Shown: piece after piece, positions 5,281 through 5,332 of the stretch
How the letters are laid out: each line of letters begins with the position of its first letter
Numbering within the stretch: position 1 is the stretch's first letter
Source: JBEBGV01 sp040081265
GTDB taxonomy: Bacteria > Acidobacteriota > Vicinamibacteria > Vicinamibacterales > UBA2999
Length of the DNA stretch: 5,332 nt
Assembly: GCA_040081265.1 (NCBI GenBank)
Contig: JBEBGV010000147.1
Span: forward strand, 1 to 5,332
Direction of reading: 5' to 3'
Program-made: the position numbers and the translations under genes
Notes under the pieces: generated by a model
The model's input: the letters and a program-made list of their open reading frames with translations, nothing else
Databases searched by the model: none
What the model was told of the DNA's origin: nothing

Positions 5281-5332
5281 CCGGGGTCTGACCGGGGTCA
5301 AACCAGGGTCAGACCCGGGTTTGACCCCGGTC
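5281..5332. repeat. Interlocking palindromic repeat cluster (REP-like), cut by right edge
   Basis: Four 11-12 bp near-palindromic units follow one another: GGGGTCTGACC, GGGGTCAAACC, AGGGTCAGACCC and GGGTTTGACCCC. Across them, GACCGGGGTCAAACC (5290-5304) and GGTTTGACCCCGGTC (5318-5332) form a perfect 15-bp inverted repeat around a 13-base centre that itself contains GGGTC-A-GACCC. Dispersed repeats with a GGGGTCAGACCCC core are, from memory, common in intergenic DNA near REP-associated (Y1) transposases. No transposase is visible, and the element may continue beyond the edge. Confidence 0.7.

Larger units (their letters stand above)
5023..5332. other. Noncoding upstream region of the PEP-CTERM gene
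   Basis: I find no supportable gene in these 310 bases. The plus-strand open frame through 4874-5221 starts inside the PEP-CTERM gene on the opposite strand, lacks a recognisable family pattern and is treated as chance. The stretch holds the ribosome binding site, a leader of about 90 nt, a candidate sigma-54 promoter, a spaced direct repeat, a small hairpin and the palindromic cluster at the right edge. Confidence 0.75.

Overview
The window is GC-rich bacterial DNA. Every gene I can support lies on the minus strand, so transcription runs from high to low coordinates. A PEP-CTERM surface protein, an HTTM-family membrane protein and a secreted matrixin protease with fibronectin type III (Fn3) repeats suggest a Gram-negative, exosortase-bearing bacterium. 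The style recalls Acidobacteriota such as Vicinamibacteria, but that is an impression from gene content; no taxonomic marker is present.

Layout from the upstream (right) end: (1) 5023-5332 is a noncoding leader. It has an edge cluster of interlocking short palindromes (5281-5332), a small hairpin, a spaced direct repeat and a candidate sigma-54 promoter (5125-5138). (2) 4333-5022 encodes a secreted PEP-CTERM protein and is followed by a strong intrinsic terminator (4278-4316). (3) 4243-2532 is a two-gene unit joined by an ATGA overlap: a membrane-anchored protein with a WNMF motif, then an HTTM protein related to the vitamin K-dependent gamma-carboxylase membrane domain. (4) 2350-2531 is an intergenic region with two inverted repeats and a second candidate sigma-54 promoter (2426-2439). 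(5) 2349-1 is a second ATGA-coupled pair: a 170-residue secreted protein of unknown function, then a matrixin-type zinc metalloprotease whose Fn3 modules run off the left edge. The last modules are encoded by near-identical 327-bp tandem repeats.

The contents point to the cell envelope: a sorted surface protein, an exported protease with an exported partner, and a multi-pass membrane protein with an anchored partner. The PEP-CTERM gene and the protease operon each have a GG-N10-GC site with a TTGC -12 element at a sensible distance from the start codon. This suggests shared RpoN control, as known for PEP-CTERM genes under PrsK/PrsR in other bacteria. That link is inferred from short motifs only. 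No exosortase, PrsK/PrsR, RNA gene, CRISPR array or complete mobile element is in the window.
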